NCBI RefSeq assembly: GCF_025602895.1
Contig: NW_026516233.1
Span: 124,001 to 188,000, forward strand
Reading direction: 5' to 3'
DNA length: 64,000 nt
Source of the DNA: Polychytrium aggregatum
Taxonomy: Eukaryota > Chytridiomycota > Chytridiomycetes > Polychytriales
The notes under the pieces are model-generated. The model was not told the origin of the DNA, searched no databases, and saw only the letters and a list, made by a program, of their open reading frames with translations. Both the position numbers and the translations under genes were made by a program. Positions 54,708-64,000 of the stretch are shown in pieces; within the stretch, counting starts at the first letter, position 1; every line of letters begins with the position of its first letter.

Positions 54708-55916
54708 CTAGTCCTTCGTGTGGCTCGAGTGAAGCTTATGGTATCGCAAGCCGCTGGAGCTGGTGTAGTGCTTGTGGCAGATATCGCAGCTGAAGACCGG
54801 GCGGACGAAAACAGTCTTGCCGCTCAGGTCCTCCTCGGAGGGGGCGTAGAGCTCCTCGCGCGACCCATTCTTGCGTTGTCGCAGAGACGAGAGCTGGTGG
54901 ACAGTCTTGAGGTGATATCTGGAGGCGAGAGAGCACAGAAGTGCAAGTGGATGGTGTGTGGCCGTGAAGGATTGTCGGGGAGGGACATCAGAGCGACGAT
55001 GTGGAACGATGGGGTCGTGGGAAAGGCGATTACCATGAGCACCGAGCGACGGCAGAGAGTCAGTAATCGAATGGTATCAATCTGTGCTCTTCTGCAATGG
55101 CATCTTGCTTAACACAGTGGGCGGCAGCACCGCCGAGCAGCCATGGCCGAGACCGAGGCCTGGACTATGAAACAACATTCTGCTTTGCACCACCAAGCCC
55201 AACCGCTGCCTCGGTTCCTGCTTGGGACACTGATCCCGCGCGAGGATATACATGCCTGAGCCCTCCAATAGTCGTGTAGGTCTTTGTGCACTGGCTGAAG
55301 TTGCAGGCGTAAGGGACGCCTTCGGATTTGAGTGCTTTCTTGACCCTTTTCCTCGCTGTCTCGCCGTCCCTTGGCGAGTCCGGTCCCGGTCCCGCACTGC
55401 CGCCATAGGCCGAGTCTTGCTGCGAACCAGACTGACTGCCGCTATGTGCTTCAGAGATAGACTCCGACCCAGATCCAGATCCAGATCCAGAGCTCATGGC
55501 GGCCGTGCAGCCCGTGACGCTGCCGATGGTGAAGCAGGATAGACCGGATGAGTCCCCCGGGCCTAGTGCTCCTGTCAACGATGAGGTGGGTGTGGAATGC
55601 GGCAACGCCGGCATCGGCACTGGCACAGGTACCGTCGCTGACGCTGATACTGGCATTGGCATCGGTATCGACATCGGCATCGGCATCGGCATCGGCATCG
55701 GCATCGGTATCGGCATTGGCATTGGCATAGGTCCGAGGGGGCGACAGAGCGTCGGACCCAAGTCGATTCCCCGCGGGAACGATGGTGTGAGCAAGCCGAG
55801 ACTCGGATGAACCACGAACGAGGGATGCGGCTGCATTTGTGTTGGCAGTCGCTGCTGTGCCTGTTGCATGGCTTGCGGGGCCAGTTGCGGCTGCTGGATC
55901 TGTTGGATATGGTGAA

Positions 55917-55981
<65 letters not shown>

Positions 55982-56907
55982 CGCATCTGATTCTGGAGGC
56001 ACTGTTGCCGCTGCTGCACTTGGTGGACTTGGAGGGTTTGCAAATGCTGCAGATTTTGGTGGTGTTGATACGGCAGGCTCGTTGGTGAGGCCACAGATAG
56101 GAAGACTGATGAAGAGGGCCGACCAAGCCGTTTCGGATACGGCGCGTCTCTGGATGGACCAACGGCCAGTGCTGGTGGTCGAGAGGAGTCATGGCCGAGC
56201 GTCATCACTGCCGGCCGGACGTGGTTCATGACCCGAAGAGTGCCCATATCGTGCGCGACCAGGTGGTTCATATCGCAAGGATAGTGCCCCAGAAAGGTAC
56301 ATATCTCTTGCGACTGTGATGAAAGGGGAGCCACGGACTTGGCTGGTGCTGTCGTGGCAGCAGGAGGCAAGCCGGCAGCCGGAGCAGCAGCCTCGGCCGG
56401 CGTCGAGGGCATCATGGGAACAGCAGCTTTTGGTATCGGCATGGATGCAGCAGGGGGTTGGATCGTCGCAGTCATGGCTGCAAAGGCAGTGCCCAGAAAC
56501 GCCGTCGAAGCGCCGGTGAGGTCGATCGGATACGGAGTTGCTGGATACGGGGGCTGGGAGGACTTGATCGCCGAAGCCAGCGGCGATACGACCAACATTG
56601 ATCCAACCAGACCGGTCGCGGGGTGCGGAAGCGGGCTTGGACTCGGGCTTGGATGCAGGAGCAGAACTGGCCCACAACTGCTCAGATGATGCTGTGGGTC
56701 ACTTGGGGCTTGAAACCGGCTGGTGTGATCGCCGGCACCCGTGCTGGGCGACCCGCCCGATAGCAGGGCGCCGTAGCTTGGCGGCAGATCGGGGTGACGG
56801 TGAGCGGGTGCTGGGAACGGCGAGGGTGCAATCGGAGCTCGGCACGCCGCCGCCGCCGCTGCTGCTGCTTTCGATTGGGCGATCGATCCACTCTTTCCAA
56901 CAAACAT
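54708..56907 (-). CDS. Split-finger C2H2 protein (Sfp1/JAZF1-like), poly-Q rich, 2 exons
   Basis: Exons 56907-55256 and 54918-54708 encode 620 residues. Two C2H2 fingers lie at the C-terminus, separated by a 36-residue linker: C535-x4-C540...H553-x4-H558 (CNFSQCTKTYTTIGGLRYHL) and C595-x2-C598...H611-x5-H617 (CDICHKHYTSSSGLRYHKLH). The paired, spaced fingers with a shared GLRYH core resemble yeast Sfp1 and animal JAZF1, which regulate growth and ribosomal genes or acetyltransferase complexes. The N-terminus is low complexity: Ala runs, about 21-25 consecutive Gln, and a Met-Pro dipeptide array. The intron splits finger 1 inside the Arg codon. Frame and the finger consensus require a GC donor (AG, then GCATGT at 55255), a second GC-AG intron in this window. 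DNA targets unknown. Confidence 0.8.
55649..55733. repeat. (GGCATC)n hexamer array coding Met-Pro repeats
   Basis: About a dozen hexamers within the zinc-finger gene, read on the minus strand as alternating Met and Pro with occasional Ile or Ser. Confidence 0.88.
55919..55981. repeat. Pure (CTG)21 triplet run coding poly-Gln
   Basis: About 21 uninterrupted CTG triplets on the plus strand, CAG on the coding strand of the zinc-finger gene. Confidence 0.92.
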
Positions 56908-58484
56908 GCTCGTCAGAGCGATGCACGGCGGATCGGCTCAGAGACAACGAACGCAGAAGGGCGCCGCTGGGAGTACTCAAATGCAGTCGATCGAAATGCT
57001 GGCGATGTTGGTGGGTCAGTCGTGGTTGTCGGCGATTGTGCCGGGAGAGCCAGTGTCAGAACTTTGGGATCGACCGAGTAGTCGCGACGCTGGCCACGGA
57101 GACGAAAAGGCCGTAGATGCAAATCAAAGGAGAAAGCGGCTCGGAAGGTATCGCCAGAGAGAGATGATGCGATTCCCAGGGTGTCGAGCGAATGACTCGG
57201 CCTGGTCTCAACGGTCGCGTTCGGCGAGATGATCTGGACAGAATTGCTGTGGGAATATGTCAGGAGGAGATCGCCACTCTCGATTATCAAACAGATGTTG
57301 CTACAGTCGCAACAGCAGTATCCGCGCATGTATTTGTGGGGCCGTCTGAGGAGGGTCTCAAAGTACTCGGACGAGCACGCTCCCGGCACAAGTGCAGAGC
57401 CGACACAATAGTTACCAGACACCGGTGCGGTCCAGGCCGGCTGTTTGCTGCAGCGAGGGTTGTTCGTTTTCGCTTCTAGAGGAAGACTCTGCCCGTTTGA
57501 TGTGCGAGCAGCAAATACTCCTAGCGGCTCGCAGAGATGTGCTCGAATGTGCTGGTGAGAGGACGCCGACGCTCTGCTCTTTGGATTGATTCTTCCACCT
57601 CGATTGGTTTCGCCGACAAGCGAATCATTGGATCTGAGGAGTGGCGATGAGTAACCGTGCTCTGCCGTGACGATCTAGATGTAGGGGGGGGGCCGAAGGA
57701 CTGTCTTGATTTGGTTCGCAGAGGATCACAGACGAAAGGCACCCGGCAGGTTGCATGATTCAAGATACAACATTCCGGAGCCGCCTCTCTCACTTTCTCG
57801 ATCCAGGATACCAAAGGGTACCAAAATGTACCAAACGTATCATCACTCGCCCATCCGTTACATGTCAAGTCGTCGTGAGATTTGTCGCAGTCTAGAAATG
57901 AGGTGCTGGACACAGCCTGGAGATCTCAGTGTGCTGGTCGATCACTCCTTGTCGAGCCTGACCTCGAGTGGCCCAGGCCGTCGATCAGCATAACTCGATG
58001 GCAGCAAACTTCCAGTATCAGATGGTTCATGTCCGTCGCGGAGCTGTGAGCTATCCGCGATGTATCATGCCCACACCCTTGCCTGCCCCGCTCTGTTTCC
58101 CGCCGCTCAATATTTTGCACGAATGATCTCGTCGACTTGGATGCCGCGTGGGCCCTCTTTCGTCTTTCATCGCCAAAGCTCGGTGAGATCGGCTCCTGGT
58201 TTCGAGTCCCATGCAAATCGATGAGAGCAAAAGAGGCTCTGGTGTATGTAGTTTGTTCCCGGACACATGGGTCGATGCTTCGATAACAACTTCTCCCCAC
58301 CACTGTCGCCAGCGCTCATCCAAGTCCAAGTCCACGTCCTCAGAGCCGCATCGTGTTTCGAGAAGAGCGCTCGAACAAGCCTGGCTTGCAGGGCGGTAGT
58401 GGTGGTGTCGGTGGTGGTGGTAGTGGTGGTGGTGCAGCCGGGTCGGCGACAAGGACAACCTCTACAGGGACCGCGGTGTATCCA
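56908..58484. other. Intergenic region, no gene seen
   Basis: 1.6 kb between two minus-strand genes, presumably with the zinc-finger promoter. Ends with a GGTGGT-rich patch near 58400-58436. Frames lack recognisable features. Confidence 0.45.
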
Positions 58485-60238
58485 TCAAGAGTTCTTCTTC
58501 AGCTTCCACAGGGCAGATCCCTTCTGCAGCGAACCGTCATCTGGGGCACCGGGGACAAGCGTGCTGGATTGCAAGCTCATTTTCCGCACGGACTTGTTGG
58601 AGTCTCCCGGCGATGTCGATTTGATGCGGCCGCCGCTGGTGGCATTGGACCCGAGACCGCCGGCCGATGGCGAGCCAGTTGCAAGCCCAGCCTTCTGCTG
58701 CTGCTTCCTCAGCCTTTGTTTCTCGATACTGCGGGCACGCTTTTGCCTGTGGAGGTTTCGGTAGGTGAAAAACTCGTCCTGGAACTTGCGCGGTATCCGG
58801 CTATAGAAGCTGAGTTCGTTTGGTCGCTCCCGGCCAAGCTCCATGTTGAAAGGCTTCAGGGCTCGATTGGCTTGCACAATGTACCTGGAACGAGAGAGAG
58901 GGAGGGAAGGAGAGGGGAGGGTCAATATACATGGCTGCTTTCATCTGTGCGACTCAAAGAGCGGCATCCGGACCGCTTACTTTGCTGGCTTGATCACCTT
59001 CTCGGTGTATGTGCCACTCGCAATAAACCAGAGCAGCACGCCCGCAAAGAAGATAAAGCCACCAAAGAAAAGGAGGTTGGGCCTCGTTCGCCCCTGTGAG
59101 ATCGGAATGGTTAGAACAGCGAGCGCAGCCGAGCTTGTGTTTTCACCGGCAGCGCTCCATAGAAGCAGACAGGCCGACCTCATTCACACCCACTGCAGCC
59201 ATAGGCGGCTCACCTCTTCGTCGACTGTCTTATCGGACCATAGCATATACGCAAAGAAGAATAGGGCCAGGATGACCATGCAAAATGCCGCTGATTCACG
59301 CAAACGAGTCAGCACATGGAAAGGCGTCCGCTTGATCCCGAGTCCCGGGGGCTCTCGATAGCCATCCGGCATTCCCTCCGCGCACACTCACCTTCCCATC
59401 TGCGCCGGGAACTGTTGAAGCGCTCCATGTTCATTCTTAGCCGCTCTTCAAAAATGGCGAGGTCTGGCCGATTTGCACCGTTGGGAGGAGGGATAAGATA
59501 CCGGCCGGAACAGGTCCAGACATAGCAAAGCAAGTTTGTGCCGATCAAATTCCGGATCATGTCGAAGCACACCATTGGGTTTCCCCGTTAAGCGATGAGG
59601 AAGGGATCGGGTTAGATGCATGAGTGCCCGTGGCATTTCGGCGATATCGGCGTCGATACAGCTGTCCTTTGGTGCAGCAAAAGCAAAAGTTCCATGGCAC
59701 ACTAGCACCATGCAATGGATACGACCCGACGCCACAGATCAAGGCAGATCCATCGAGCAATCCATCAATTGGTCCATCGAGCAACCGATTCGGATAGGGT
59801 TCCGGGCATGCCTCTCTAGTGAGCTCCGTATCCATGAAATCCATGCCCGTGCCACTGAAGTCATTCCAGGGCGAGATGCGTCCCTGATCCGCCAATCTTT
59901 CGCTATCGCCTCGTGCTCATCCCAACATCCTTACCCTTGAAAGTGCGCTCGTCCAGTCGCAGATGAGATTCGATGCTTCGCTCCAGTCGCTCGCCAGTGC
60001 TAGCTCCGTTGCTGTGCTCCACTAGGGTATTTTCAATGTTGGCAACGGGCGATGATGACGACAGCGCCGAGGGCGACAGCGGCGGGGACGAGGTCGGGGT
60101 TGGTGATGTTGCCGATAGGGATGGCGGTGCTCCCAAGGCCGGGATCGCAGGGAGGTACTCGTCGCCGGACCGGCTCGAGACAGGCTCATACGAGGCTCCG
60201 AGAGAGATGGATTCGAGCGTGATCTTGGGTGTGCTCAT
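58485..60238 (-). CDS. Spo7/CNEP1R1-like phosphatase regulatory membrane protein, 5 exons
   Basis: Exons on the minus strand: 60238-59935, 59463-59392, 59290-59214, 59093-58981 and 58884-58485; phases agree and give 321 residues. After a Ser/Pro-rich N-terminus comes FKDLAIFEERLRMNMERF, the amphipathic helix before the membrane in Spo7-type proteins. Two membrane segments follow (CMVILALFFFAYMLW, about 129-143; LLFFGGFIFFAGVLLWFIA, about 158-176). Then comes YIVQANRALKPFNMELG, matching the Spo7 NRxLRPFN box, and a basic helix (RQKRARSIEKQRLRKQQQK). Spo7 partners the Nem1 phosphatase at the ER and nuclear envelope to dephosphorylate lipin (Pah1) and steer lipid flux from phospholipid to triacylglycerol. 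The basic, Ser-rich tail is longer than usual. Assignment rests on order of features and the NRALKPFN box. Confidence 0.82.
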
Positions 60239-61438
60239 GGCATGAGAGGACGATGGGGAGTTCGGCGTTGGTGGTGTGCGGAGATACAGGACCTGCAGAC
60301 GATGGGTAGTCCAAGGGAGAGCAATGGGATCGGCTGGAGAGTTAATACAACGACGAAGCCGTGGCTTTGCCCGGTGTACACTATGCCTATGCAGGGCAGG
60401 CAGCTGTTTTGAGCCACCCCAAAGACGCAATCATGGTGGGGACCGGAATTGCAGCAGCCCGGCAAGTGGAAGCCGGCCGATTTGCCGACGGTGCACTCTG
60501 CGAGACTGGCCATGGTTTCGGGCAACAATAAAGTACGGCCGTGCAAGTGCGGATACCCTATACTCCTGCCAGTGGGCTCTGTGGTCGGGCAGGAAGTGAG
60601 GTGCTGAGGATGGGAGGGAGGGAGCTGACCTTGCGTCCAAACGAATGGCAGCGGCTCGGGCGTCGTGGGTCGAAGGAAAAAGGGCCGGCTTGTGGACAGG
60701 GATTCGTGGAGGTCAGCGCATGCCCTGCGGTCAGTCGGTCAGTCAGTCAGTCAGCGAGCCGAGCCGGAGCAGCCGGTCGGTGGGAGGGATGGACGGAAGA
60801 CGGAGGGGATGGACTGCAACCCGGCAGAATCGCTCAACAGCCAGCGCTGCGTTGGATGCAAGCCAAGCCAGGGCCGCACCACGAGCCGAGACAGCCCCGA
60901 GCGCGCCGCTCGCTCGCCCGCCGCTCTCGTGCCGTCTCGGCGACACGGAGTGCGAGGCTCGACTGCCACGATGCTGACCAGCCCAGTCCATCAGAGCGAC
61001 CATTCGCAAGCACTGCGGCAGATGCAGCTCCGGGTCATGGCCAGCGGTCATGCCGGGTTGGCTGGTCCTGCCGGGCTCGTCGTGGTATGCGGCGGGGGAA
61101 GAGAGTGTTCTCGCCGCCGATCTCGGTGGGCCGCTGGTTGGATCCGCCACAACGCGGCCGGCTCGAGCCGCTCCAGCATGGTGGCCCTGGCAAGCTCGGT
61201 GCAGTCTGGGCGGCCCTGGGCAGCGTCGCTGTCGGTGGTGCTGGCTGTGACGCCTCGGGTGGCGACTGAATCGCTGTCTCGAGTGCGAGGGAGCATCCTC
61301 GACCGAGGACAGTGCCGTTAGGCAGGGATGAATCCGTGAGCGCCGGGGGTCTGGCCACGGCACCGATCTCGATCTCGATCTCGATCCGGCGTCGCGCTGT
61401 CAAAAAACACCAAGTGTATATTGAGAATCCGGGATCAT
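60239..61438. other. Intergenic region up to the transposon
   Basis: Contains a (CAGT)n run near 60735-60755; otherwise no gene or RNA feature seen. It holds the promoter of the Spo7-like gene at its left end. Confidence 0.5.
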
Positions 61439-62062
61439 TACAGCGTATCCACCAAAAAACGGGACACCCAGGGTTTTGACCATTGATCAATATTTTGTTA
61501 CCCAATACCATCGCGCGCTGGCCATGACCATTCGCCACACAACCACTCTCCAGAGGAAAGTATCACTCTCACTCTGCCACACTGCCCTACAGCGAGCAGG
61601 TCTCTCTCACAAGAGGGCAACACACCTCTACAAGTCCAAGCGACTGGATGAGCGAGTGGCACAGTTCAGGGACCAGGTCCGCTCCATCGACCCACGACGA
61701 TTCGTTTTTGTCGACGAGACAGGGATCAGGAAATCCATTTTCCCTCTCTACGGATACTCACCGAAGGGTGCTCCGCTTCGCCAGCGCAATCGCATGAAGC
61801 ACAAGTCTGTCTCGGCTGCATTTGCCATCAACCACTCTGGTGTGCTGCATCGCATGTACATCCCCACATCATTCAAGACACACTCGATGGTCGAGTTCTT
61901 TGAGCGAGCGACCTTCCCAGATGACTCTGTGATTGTGATGGACAATGTCAGCATGCACAAGACAAGGGCTGTCCTGGACTGCATCGAGCGCCGAGGATGG
62001 TCAGTGATCTTCACCCCACCTGCCTCGCCCGACTTCAATCCCATCGAGAACTTCTTTGGGGT
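61439..62062 (+). mobile_element. Tc1/mariner-like transposon copy, decayed and interrupted
   Basis: Begins with a TA dinucleotide at 61439-61440, followed by a CAGCGTATCCACC terminal-repeat-like sequence; Tc1/mariner elements insert at TA and start with CAG. The transposase frame starts within about 40 bp, so the N-terminal helix-turn-helix region has been deleted. The element loses its coding frame at about 62062, where a different repeat-flanked sequence begins. No right terminal repeat is visible inside the window. Confidence 0.6.
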
Positions 62063-62087
62063 TGAGTCCCCACCGATTTGGGGTTGA
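61476..62087 (+). pseudogene. Tc1/mariner (DDE_3-type) transposase fragment
   Basis: A 203-codon frame; the first ATG is at 61524. It reads SLCHTALQRAGLSHKRATHL, then RRFVFVDETGIRKSIF (first catalytic Asp), VIVMDNVSMHKT (second Asp) and FTPPASPDFNPIENFFGV (third acidic residue region, the usual NPIEN box). These are the catalytic core motifs of the IS630/Tc1/mariner superfamily that cuts and pastes DNA at TA sites. The DNA-binding N-terminal half is missing. Right after NFFGV the frame enters a 21-22-bp direct repeat and stops at 62087, so the C-terminus is foreign. It is therefore a dead copy, unless spliced or complemented. Confidence 0.85.
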
Positions 62088-62117
62088 GTTCCTCCAATTT
62101 GGAGTTGAGCTCCCCAA
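62055..62117. repeat. 20-22-bp direct repeat, 3 copies, at the transposase/Fanzor junction
   Basis: Three successive units starting TTTGGGGTTGAG or TTTGGAGTTGAG and ending CCCCACCGA, CCTCCAA and CCCCAA. The first overlaps the end of transposase homology. It may be the left end of the inserted element. Confidence 0.75.
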
Positions 62118-62360
62118 TCACGCCGCCATTCTCACGCTCACATCCCTGGCTTGAACCTCTCGGCGATTTTTGAACAGGGTCACTTCCCCAACCAGCCCGC
62201 GCAGACGGGTTCCTGCTCTCGGGTATAAATGCCACACCTTCGTCCTGCTACTTTTTTTCCTTCATCTCGCCTTGATCTGATCATCGCGCTATTGTACGAT
62301 AAAAAAAAAGTCTCTGCTCTGACCAGTACCACTGGCAGGCATCCAGCATCCTCTGCCCCC
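62088..62360. other. Junction and promoter region of the Fanzor-like gene
   Basis: Carries the direct repeats, a TATA box at 62224-62230 and a C/T-rich leader with an A9 run at about 62301-62309. Confidence 0.55.
62224..62230 (+). promoter_or_regulatory. TATA box of the Fanzor-like gene
   Basis: TATAAAT in GC-rich flanks, 131 bp upstream of the ATG at 62361. Confidence 0.55.
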
Positions 62361-64000
62361 ATGCCTCCGAAGCGCAAGGGTACCGGTGATGGCCAGCCTC
62401 GGCCACCCAGGCCCAAGAAAGCCAAGTCACAGTCGGAGCCTGTCTCTGGTTCGTATTCTGACCCCACGCATGCTTGGTCGTCTGTTGCTTCGTCGCTCAC
62501 CACCACTGCTTCTGCAGATCCAATGGATGTCGATCCCACCGAGCCTGGTCCATCTACTTCCTCGAGTACCGGCAAGCGATGTCCCAAGTGCGATGGCACC
62601 GATCACGAACGTTGCAACACCAACAAGTGTCCCAAATACCGGCCCCTCAAGAGTTCTGTCGTCCCACTCGTGGATGGAAGGTCATCGGCCCCTCAGTTCA
62701 GCTGCTTCAAGCAGACCATGGATGGCTGTTGTCTCAATCCCGCTCTCCGCGACAAGATCCAGGCCACCGTCGAGGCCATGACCCAGATCCAGTTCGAGGC
62801 ATCCAGGCTGCTCAACCTGCACATCCTCCGGTGCATCGAGCAGGATCTTCCCGTCCCCGTCATCTCCAAGTCCACCCCTGCTTTCGTTCGCCAATGCTTC
62901 AAGATCGTCCAGGACGGTGCCCTCTCCCCGACCGGGGACAATGAGAAATACAACGAGCATCTGGTCGCTTCCTTTCGCGACTACCAGACCACTCGGCACG
63001 CAGACCTGCCTCCGGCCCCTCGTCTGCCTGATGGTGCTCACAGTCAGCTTCTCACACTGGCTGTCAATGCCTATGCCACCAACTGCACCACCCACCTCAA
63101 CCTGGCCTACTGGCGACTCCTTCGCCGCTTCTGTGCTGCTGTCTTCCCAGCCAACAAGCATAAGCACGAAGCCATCGAGGCCTGTCTCGAGCTCTTCGAG
63201 AAACCAGGGCAGACTCCACCCAAGGCCGATCTCGAGTTCCTCTATCCCGAGTTTGGCCACATCCTGGACGAGTTTCGGTACAGCAGCGACCAGGACCGCT
63301 TCCGGGCCCTCCATCGCCTCTCACACCATGTGAGAATCCTCGCCCGAGACAAGATGGTCGACAATGTCCACAAGTGGATCGACTGTGACATGCCCGCCCT
63401 CCGAGTCACCGAGCTGCAGCGCCAGGCCAAGCTGGACAGCCTCACCACCCAAGGCATTCCCTCCGACGACAAGAGGTTCACCAAGGCCAAGTCTGAGCTC
63501 GGCACCACCAAGTCCAAGATCAACAAGCTGGCATCCAAACTCAACTGGGCACTCAAGCAGCTCGCTCTCGACACTCCTCCGGCCGTGTGCACGATGGTCC
63601 CTCTGTGCACAGCCAAGGCCAAGTATGTCAAGATTGACACGGTCACTCTTTGGAATCTCCTGGGTCCAAAGAAGCGCCTTGGACTCACCCGGGACAAGCT
63701 CAAGGAAGAAGGTGAGGACGGTGTCAACAACCAGGATCGTCTCTGGCGCAGTTGCTTCAAGCTGCGTAGTTCCCTCTTCCAAGAGCGGGACGTGAACAAG
63801 AAGCTGTTCAACTACGAGATCAGCACCGATGGCATTGGATGCACCATCGGTCTCGTCAAGTTTCTGCCTCGAACCGATCACACCGAGACCATCGAGCCTC
63901 CTCCGACTGCCGAGCAGCGCATCCAGGCCATCGGCAACCCAGACCCCAACCGCACCACTTGGATTGGAATTGACCCAGGCGTCGGCTCCATCTTCACGGC
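62361..64000 (+). CDS. Fanzor-like (TnpB-derived) nuclease, N-terminal part, runs off the right edge
   Basis: Open frame of 546 codons from ATG 62361 to the window end without a stop or evident intron. A basic Lys/Pro-rich N-terminus (MPPKRKGTGDGQPRPPRPKK) could be a nuclear signal. A small Cys/His cluster follows (C74-x2-C77-x4-H82-x2-C85, plus C90). About 390 residues of mixed alpha-helical sequence come next, then FNYEISTDGIGCTIGLVKF (483-501) and finally WIGIDPGVGSIFT (534-546). TDG followed by a G-I-D-P-G-V strand is the approach to, and first catalytic Asp (Asp538) of, the RuvC domain in Fanzor and TnpB RNA-guided nucleases. RuvC-II, RuvC-III and the zinc ribbon lie beyond the edge. Fanzors are known from chytrids and travel with DNA transposons, which fits the adjacent transposase. 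Family call is good but unproven without the C-terminal half. Confidence 0.65.
   Translation, partial: MPPKRKGTGDGQPRPPRPKKAKSQSEPVSGSYSDPTHAWSSVASSLTTTASADPMDVDPTEPGPSTSSSTGKRCPKCDGTDHERCNTNKCPKYRPLKSSVVPLVDGRSSAPQFSCFKQTMDGCCLNPALRDKIQATVEAMTQIQFEASRLLNLHILRCIEQDLPVPVISKSTPAFVRQCFKIVQDGALSPTGDNEKYNEHLVASFRDYQTTRHADLPPAPRLPDGAHSQLLTLAVNAYATNCTTHLNLAYWRLLRRFCAAVFPANKHKHEAIEACLELFEKPGQTPPKADLEFLYPEFGHILDEFRYSSDQDRFRALHRLSHHVRILARDKMVDNVHKWIDCDMPALRVTELQRQAKLDSLTTQGIPSDDKRFTKAKSELGTTKSKINKLASKLNWALKQLALDTPPAVCTMVPLCTAKAKYVKIDTVTLWNLLGPKKRLGLTRDKLKEEGEDGVNNQDRLWRSCFKLRSSLFQERDVNKKLFNYEISTDGIGCTIGLVKFLPRTDHTETIEPPPTAEQRIQAIGNPDPNRTTWIGIDPGVGSIFT

Noticed and set aside
57521-57913. 130-codon minus-strand frame
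   Set aside because: No similarity to anything recognised, no clear promoter; insufficient support.

Overview
The window is nuclear DNA of a GC-rich, intron-bearing fungus, most likely an early-diverging, chytrid-like one. Introns are short (roughly 70-500 bp) and mostly GT-AG. Several genes carry a clear TATA box. The gene set (HROB of the MCM8/MCM9 pathway, kinesin-13, dihydropteridine reductase, a Spo7-type phosphatase subunit, a mitochondrial 3-hydroxyacyl-CoA dehydrogenase, and a Fanzor-like nuclease next to a Tc1/mariner-like transposase) fits a zoosporic fungus better than a yeast or mushroom. This placement is inference; no rRNA or marker phylogeny is available here.

Layout. 1-16 kb: the first exon of a 2-oxoglutarate dioxygenase-like gene, then four scattered, mostly disordered proteins (1012-2568, 4991-6151, 9683-11281, 15229-16107) that share one short conserved module and form a local paralogue family. 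A protein with a disordered N-terminus and a membrane C-terminus (12298-14284) lies among them. 17-21 kb: HADH and a Stm1/SERBP1-like protein. 21.5-33.4 kb: a dense block with the copper chaperone for SOD, a six-exon HROB, a divergently transcribed six-repeat Myb/SANT protein, a heparan-alpha-glucosaminide N-acetyltransferase-like membrane enzyme and glyoxalase II. 34.9-46 kb: three long Ser/Pro-rich proteins of unknown function in a gene-poor, repeat-rich stretch. 47-60 kb: glutathione peroxidase, kinesin-13, dihydropteridine reductase, a split-finger C2H2 factor and a Spo7-like protein. 61.4-64 kb: a decayed Tc1/mariner-like transposon, apparently interrupted by an element that carries a Fanzor-like (TnpB-derived) ORF running off the right edge.

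The genes are ordinary eukaryotic single genes, not operons, so little functional coupling can be read from position. Themes that recur are redox and thiol chemistry (CCS, GPx, GLO2), DNA repair (HROB) and mitochondrial functions (HADH, possibly the Myb protein). The strongest observations are the Fanzor-like element nested in a transposon, the four-member paralogue family, the dihydropteridine reductase gene with an apparent GC-AG intron and exons of 9 and probably 5 nt, a second apparent GC-AG intron that splits a zinc finger, and a glutathione peroxidase whose catalytic Gln is a Ser.

Coordinates of multi-exon genes were obtained by manual splicing, checking frame at every junction. Starts were chosen as the first ATG compatible with a nearby TATA box or with family length.
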